A stretch of 64,000 bases of DNA, from contig VZRR01007857.1 in NCBI GenBank assembly GCA_013398015.1, positions 124,001 through 188,000 on the forward strand, written 5' to 3'. Each line of letters starts with the position of its first letter. Within the stretch, counting starts at the first letter, position 1. The translations under genes and the position numbers were made by a program. Below, one piece after another: positions 59,801 to 64,000 of this stretch. The notes beneath the pieces are model-generated. The model saw only the letters and a program-made list of their open reading frames with translations. It was not told where the DNA came from and searched no databases. The stretch comes from Oreocharis arfaki (Eukaryota; Chordata; Aves; Passeriformes; Paramythiidae).

Positions 59801-61754
59801 CGCCTTCTCCTGTCTTTCACGTATGACTGAACATGGGAGTTCATTGTTAAAGGGGGTTTGTTTTCTTGAGGGTTTTTTCCCTTTCTCTGCTTCCCCAAGG
59901 AGGAAAGTACTTCCAGGTGCTGCACTGTCAACAGCCCCATACAGCAGCAAGGGCTGTCTTTGTGCTGAATTTGTCCGCGCCCAGGATGATGGGTGCTTAT
60001 TTTCTTTCTCTGTGCTTAGTTTGTTTGCCATGATAAAACACAAGTAGACAGCTCTTCCTTTTCCAGCAAACAGATCTAATGGGATCAAGCTGCCTGAAGT
60101 CTGTAAGTGTAGTTCAGCCCAACACTGCAATAGGTTTCCTCGTTCTTAGCAGGTCAGTTGTGCCATGAGGGATACTGCTCCTGGTCCCTGTTCTTGGTGG
60201 GAAAGGTTAAAAGTGGGCCAGAGGAGGCAGCTGGCGTTGTACCTTCCTGGAAAAAGAGGAGTAAGGGACTACTAAGCTGTGGATGGATGCGAAGGTCAGG
60301 GCTTGTAGCACTGCCTGTACTTCGTGTCAGACAGAAGGTGAGCTACGGAGGCAGAGGTGGGAAAATCAGCCTCCTGCCTGCTGCTGGCTGCTAGCTGGGC
60401 CACCAGAGAGAGGGGAGCCCATGCTGACATGGTGTGTACCCTGTGTCAGTTGTATGGGGCTGTCAGTGAAAGTTGGGGCGTTGCGTGCAGAAGTTGGTCC
60501 TGGAAAAGTGAATGCAGAGTCAGCCCACGGGCTCCACGATCTCCCACTCTGCATCTGAGGATCCGTGGGCTGGGAAAGGAGCATTGGCATCATCTAGAGC
60601 CCTCCTCCGAGCGTGAAGGGAAGTGTTAGGAGAAATCAACTGTAAAAGTAGAGGTGAAGAGTGGTAGTGAGAAGGGAATGGGGAAGGGAAAGGCTCCAAA
60701 GAGGAAATGGGACTAAAAAACGCAGAGGTGGTTTAAGGATATCTGAGACGTCGCAAGCAAGGGAGATGGGCCGAGGGAGATGTAACTTTGAGGGAAGTCT
60801 TCTCAGACTGGCTGCAAATGTTTGCTGAGCTTCTCAGCTATATTTAGCAGGCTCCGTGCCCTTTGGAGAGTTCTCCAGGCAGATGGCAGAGGAGTGGTTT
60901 GCCAAATGGTGGAAGCCGTGTCGGAAGGGGGTGCCCGGCATTCGGGGAAGGAAGTTTAATGTCAGCTTCGTCCTTTCCACAGCAGAGCCAAGCAGTTCGC
61001 TGTGCTGCCCGCTGGACAGGGCTGCCAGATGGCCAAATATTTGCTTATAAATTAGCAATGGGAAACAGGCGATGCAAAGCCCTAAATTGAAGAAACCCAG
61101 GGCCTGGATTGGGCTCTTCCTCCTGTGCAGGACGGTCTCTGCAGAGCAGGGTTGGGTGGATCCATTGCCGGGGCAGCACAAGGAGATCTCAAAGCCAATG
61201 AGCCCAGGCACGGCACTGTCATCTCTCCCCTCCTCAGTGGCATGGTTACGGGCCATTACTCAGGCGTGTGCAGCCTCTGGCTGTGTTTGCTTTAAACCAA
61301 TATGCAGAGAAAAACAGCTTTTCTCTCTAGGTAAAAAAATGCTGCTTGGTCTTGTATCTGTGCAGTATCTCACTGAATGGGATATGACTGGAATGAAATT
61401 TCCAGGCACTAATGCAATAGAAGTACTTGTAATCCGTGTGTGTGCCTGTGTGGGCACAGGCAGTGTACCTGATCCCGTGCTGAGCAGCATTCCATATGGT
61501 CCTGCCCTTCTGGAGCTTACCTGTGAAACGGCTTCATGGCTCATTTGGGGTGTCTCTGCAGCACACTTGAGCTGGGGCTCTGTGCCAGTGGGGAATTAAA
61601 GCCTAAGAAATGCCAAAAGATTTTGGAGGGGGGAGGGTGGATGGGTGGACAGTGACCACAAGGATGTGCACAGAGACTCTCACCAAGGTGATGCTAATGC
61701 TGCCTCTTGCAAGTCCTCCCAAATCACAGGGCTGTCTAGCTCACAGCTCTCTGC
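56851..61754. other. Unique sequence, no gene recognised
   Basis: It contains a pyrimidine tract and GC-rich overlapping frames, the largest being 59489-60130 on the minus strand (213 codons), which has no recognisable domain. A minus-strand donor-like CACAG|GTAAGC at about 61519 has in-frame stops upstream. Confidence 0.5.
59754..59819 (+). repeat. Pyrimidine-rich tract
   Basis: About 65 bases are almost only C and T, with CTCTCT and TCCTCC units. Low-complexity DNA. Confidence 0.75.
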
Positions 61755-62329
61755 ACATCTTCACTCCAGAGGCATAAAATTATTTTAAAAACAGGTAAAT
61801 TTAAAAATACTGGCTTCATTTTATTTGCTGCCTGGAGTTGGAGCCATTGTTTGCACGTTCCCCAGTGTTCCTGCGCAGGCGGGAGCGCTGGCCTCTCTCC
61901 TCTTCCTTCGGTTTCTTATGAAAGCCAAGCTTCCTGTGTCTTAACTTGACTCCAGGGGCTGGGGCTTGGAGAAGCTCTACCTCTATAATGCTGGCAATAA
62001 AATCGTAAGTGCTGGCTACGCTGCTGTAAAACTTTTATTGCTGTGGGAAGAGGAACAGCGAATCCTCCCTCTTTCCCTTCTCTCCTTCCGTGCTGCTCCC
62101 CAACTCTGGCTCTGCCCACCCTCCAGGGCTGAGCCTTTGTGCCAGGCAGCACCGAGCGCATCCCCTTTCCCTCTGCTCCTGCTCCCTTTGATCCCCTCCC
62201 TGTCCTGCATCCCTGTGGCTGGTCTTCTGCTGCTCTGGCCTCGCTGTGCCCCATTGCAGGTGTGCTCCTGCCCCTATCCTTGTCCCTGTGATGCTGTGTG
62301 GCTGCTCAGCTGCACCTCAGCTCTGTGTG
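61755..62329. promoter_or_regulatory. AT-rich block with inverted repeat, then GC-rich sequence
   Basis: 61765-61830 and 61975-62045 are AT-rich. A perfect 8-bp inverted repeat, CAATAAAA (61995-62002) and TTTTATTG (62033-62040), encloses a 30-base loop. A possible regulatory block by composition. From 62050 to 62330 the sequence is pyrimidine-rich and unremarkable. Confidence 0.28.
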
Positions 62330-62580
62330 GTGTGATCCGAAGGAGAGGAACTGTAATAGCTCCCTGTGTAGTGAGGCCATCCGTGCGTTTTGCATTTCAT
62401 GGCGACTGGAAGCGTCGTCTGCCTTCCCACACCATCCCTTACGTATTTATAGATCACAGCGGCATTATCCGTGTGGATGCAGATCGTGCATGACGGTTTT
62501 CTATAAATACAAATGCTCTGTAATTATCGTTAGAACTATTTAGCCCAATTCAAAGGTAGATTAAATAATGAATGTGTGTG
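62330..62580. promoter_or_regulatory. Possible conserved non-coding element
   Basis: A 250-base block of balanced composition retains CpGs outside any island (CCATCCGTGCG, CTTACGTATTTATAGATCAC, ATTATCCGTGTGGATG, GATCGTGCATGACGG). It ends in AT-rich sequence with TGTAATTATCG. Retained CpGs in AT-rich context suggest constraint. No coding frame is convincing. Confidence 0.35.
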
Positions 62581-64000
62581 TGATATGCCTGTCGACATCA
62601 ACAAATGGAAAGAGACATCTCTGGGATACATATCTGGAGGTTTCCCTGGTGAAGGAGTTGGGGGAGGAGAAGCAGGGAGGGAGCTGAGCTGAGTGTTGCT
62701 GGAAGTGCCTCTTTCTCAGGGGTTCAGGTGGTGCCATGGGGACCGATGGCCACTCTCAGCTCCACGGTGGGCTCTTGGGACCAGTGGTTCAGGAGGCAGT
62801 GTGCCAAGGGGTGCACAAGGAGGATCAGCACACACAGAAGCCATTGGTATTCACAGCTACCCCTGGCTCTGCATCTTTGCCCTCCGCTTTCACTGTTCTC
62901 GGGAGCAAGGGGAGGTAATTTCAGGCTAGACTGCTGATGGAGAGCTGTGGAAGGTGTGTGATAAGGCTCCCCGAAGCCTCTGGCCCATTGTTTCCTGTGG
63001 TAATTGATTTCCTCTGAGGCCATGCGTGCCCTGGCATGTTTCCCTTCCTGCTGGCCACAAGCTGGTCCACAGCAGAGCCCTGTGGGGACACTGGCTCTCT
63101 CCCCTCTTTTGGCTCCTACCCCTGCCACCCCTTGGAAAAAGGAAGGGGGGAGCTTTAGAGCACTTGCGCAGGACCAGTCTCCTGCATGGTTCTTGCTGAG
63201 AATGGATGTGGCTTTATTAGCATCCCAAAGGGGTGCAGCACGGCAGGACTGACACGCTTGGGAGGAGCAGTGGCATTTAAAGGAGAGGATGGATGTGTGG
63301 GAGCCCCTTAACACTGTGTGTGCCCCAGGAGGGGAGTTTGCAAAGCCAATGGAAGGACGAGGAACAGTCAGCACTGCCTTTAACACAGGAACCTCTGTCT
63401 CCTTCCCTTTTCCCTCTCCCAGGTGCAATGAAGCCTCAACTGACAGGTCACAGCTCTGTTAGCCCCTGTGTGGCTGTGCTGGGTCTCAGCTCTCCCCTGG
63501 TTCCATGTGACATCATGGGCTGCTCCCCTGCCCCGAGGACAGGAGCGTCGGGAGCATCAAGGGAAGCGGGGCTGGAAGGAAGGGCTCCATCACAGTAACT
63601 AATAACTGTGTGCTGACAAATTGAATTATACCTTTTCCAGTTGCCTGCACTATTGATCAGAGAAAAGGTTTGTGTTTTTGTTAGGCTATTTTTTTTTTCT
63701 TTTTCCTTTTAAGTTACAGTTGCAGTGTCCTGGGGGCTTATAATGAACTAAATAAGGTCAGGTTAGCAGAAGAATCAAATATGCTCTGGCAGCAGAAGCG
63801 TGGGCTTTTCCTGTTGACTCTGAGTGGAGAGGAAAGCAGCAGCAGCTCCTGCTCTTCCATGCCCTGGTGCATGGGGGTGTCCTGCCCCAGCTCCCTCGAG
63901 GGCTGCTGGGAAAAGTGGTGATGTGGGTGGCTGTGCTTGGCCTGATCCCGAGCAGTGTGGGAGGAGCTGGAGGGCAACTGGGGCTCACCAGGTCTGTGTG
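62581..64000. other. Unique sequence, no gene recognised
   Basis: A 234-codon minus-strand frame (62724-63428) overlaps several plus-strand frames and has no recognisable domain. A good acceptor-like CCCTTTTCCCTCTCCCAG ends at 63420 without a clear donor. A T-rich run lies at 63688-63713. Confidence 0.5.

Noticed and set aside
59489..60130. 213-codon minus-strand frame as a gene
   Set aside because: Low-complexity charged stretch comes from a pyrimidine tract on the other strand; no domain seen.
61515..61610. Minus-strand exon ending at the CACAG|GTAAGC donor
   Set aside because: All frames checked contain stops and the acceptor is weak; at most a non-coding exon.
62724..63428. 234-codon minus-strand frame as a gene
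   Set aside because: Several plus-strand frames overlap it and the peptide has no recognisable feature.

Overview
The window looks like a stretch of bird nuclear genome that is almost entirely non-coding. The strongest taxonomic evidence is three fragments of CR1 retrotransposons (23545-23615, 41681-41915, 55514-55612), all in reverse orientation and all carrying the characteristic CR1 3' end, together with low repeat density, short CpG islands and one old retroviral insertion. I see no bacterial-type operons, no rRNA or tRNA genes and no CRISPR array. I cannot name a host protein-coding gene. The many open frames of 60-270 codons overlap on both strands, show no recognisable domains, and look like chance frames in GC-rich sequence.

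Layout. 1-1680 is GC-rich unique sequence. 1681-4575 is a degraded endogenous retrovirus (ERV) on the minus strand, the best-supported feature of the window. Read on its own strand it runs: a 37-bp stub of the 5' LTR, the RNase H part of pol, the C-terminal domain of integrase, an env leader, pieces of the Env transmembrane subunit with a membrane anchor, a polypurine tract, and a U3-like 3' LTR. gag, protease, reverse transcriptase, the integrase core and most of the surface subunit are missing, and every surviving frame is broken. 4576-41680 is unique sequence with scattered AT-rich blocks that look like conserved non-coding elements, a CpG island at about 11160-12070, a 21-bp minisatellite (10391-10454), short tandem duplications, G-quadruplex motifs and a striking perfect hairpin at 32471-32530. 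41681-64000 holds two CR1 fragments, a candidate exon inside a small CpG island (43430-43599), an inverted-repeat element (43859-43965), and a CpG island with an upstream TATA box (56477-56850).

Interpretation. The region is most likely intronic or intergenic DNA of a bird chromosome, perhaps near a developmental gene. That is inferred only from the CpG islands and AT-rich blocks. Candidate exons are listed because their splice signals match consensus well. Pairs of such signals arise by chance in 64 kb, so their confidence is low. Conservation claims were made by eye without any alignment.
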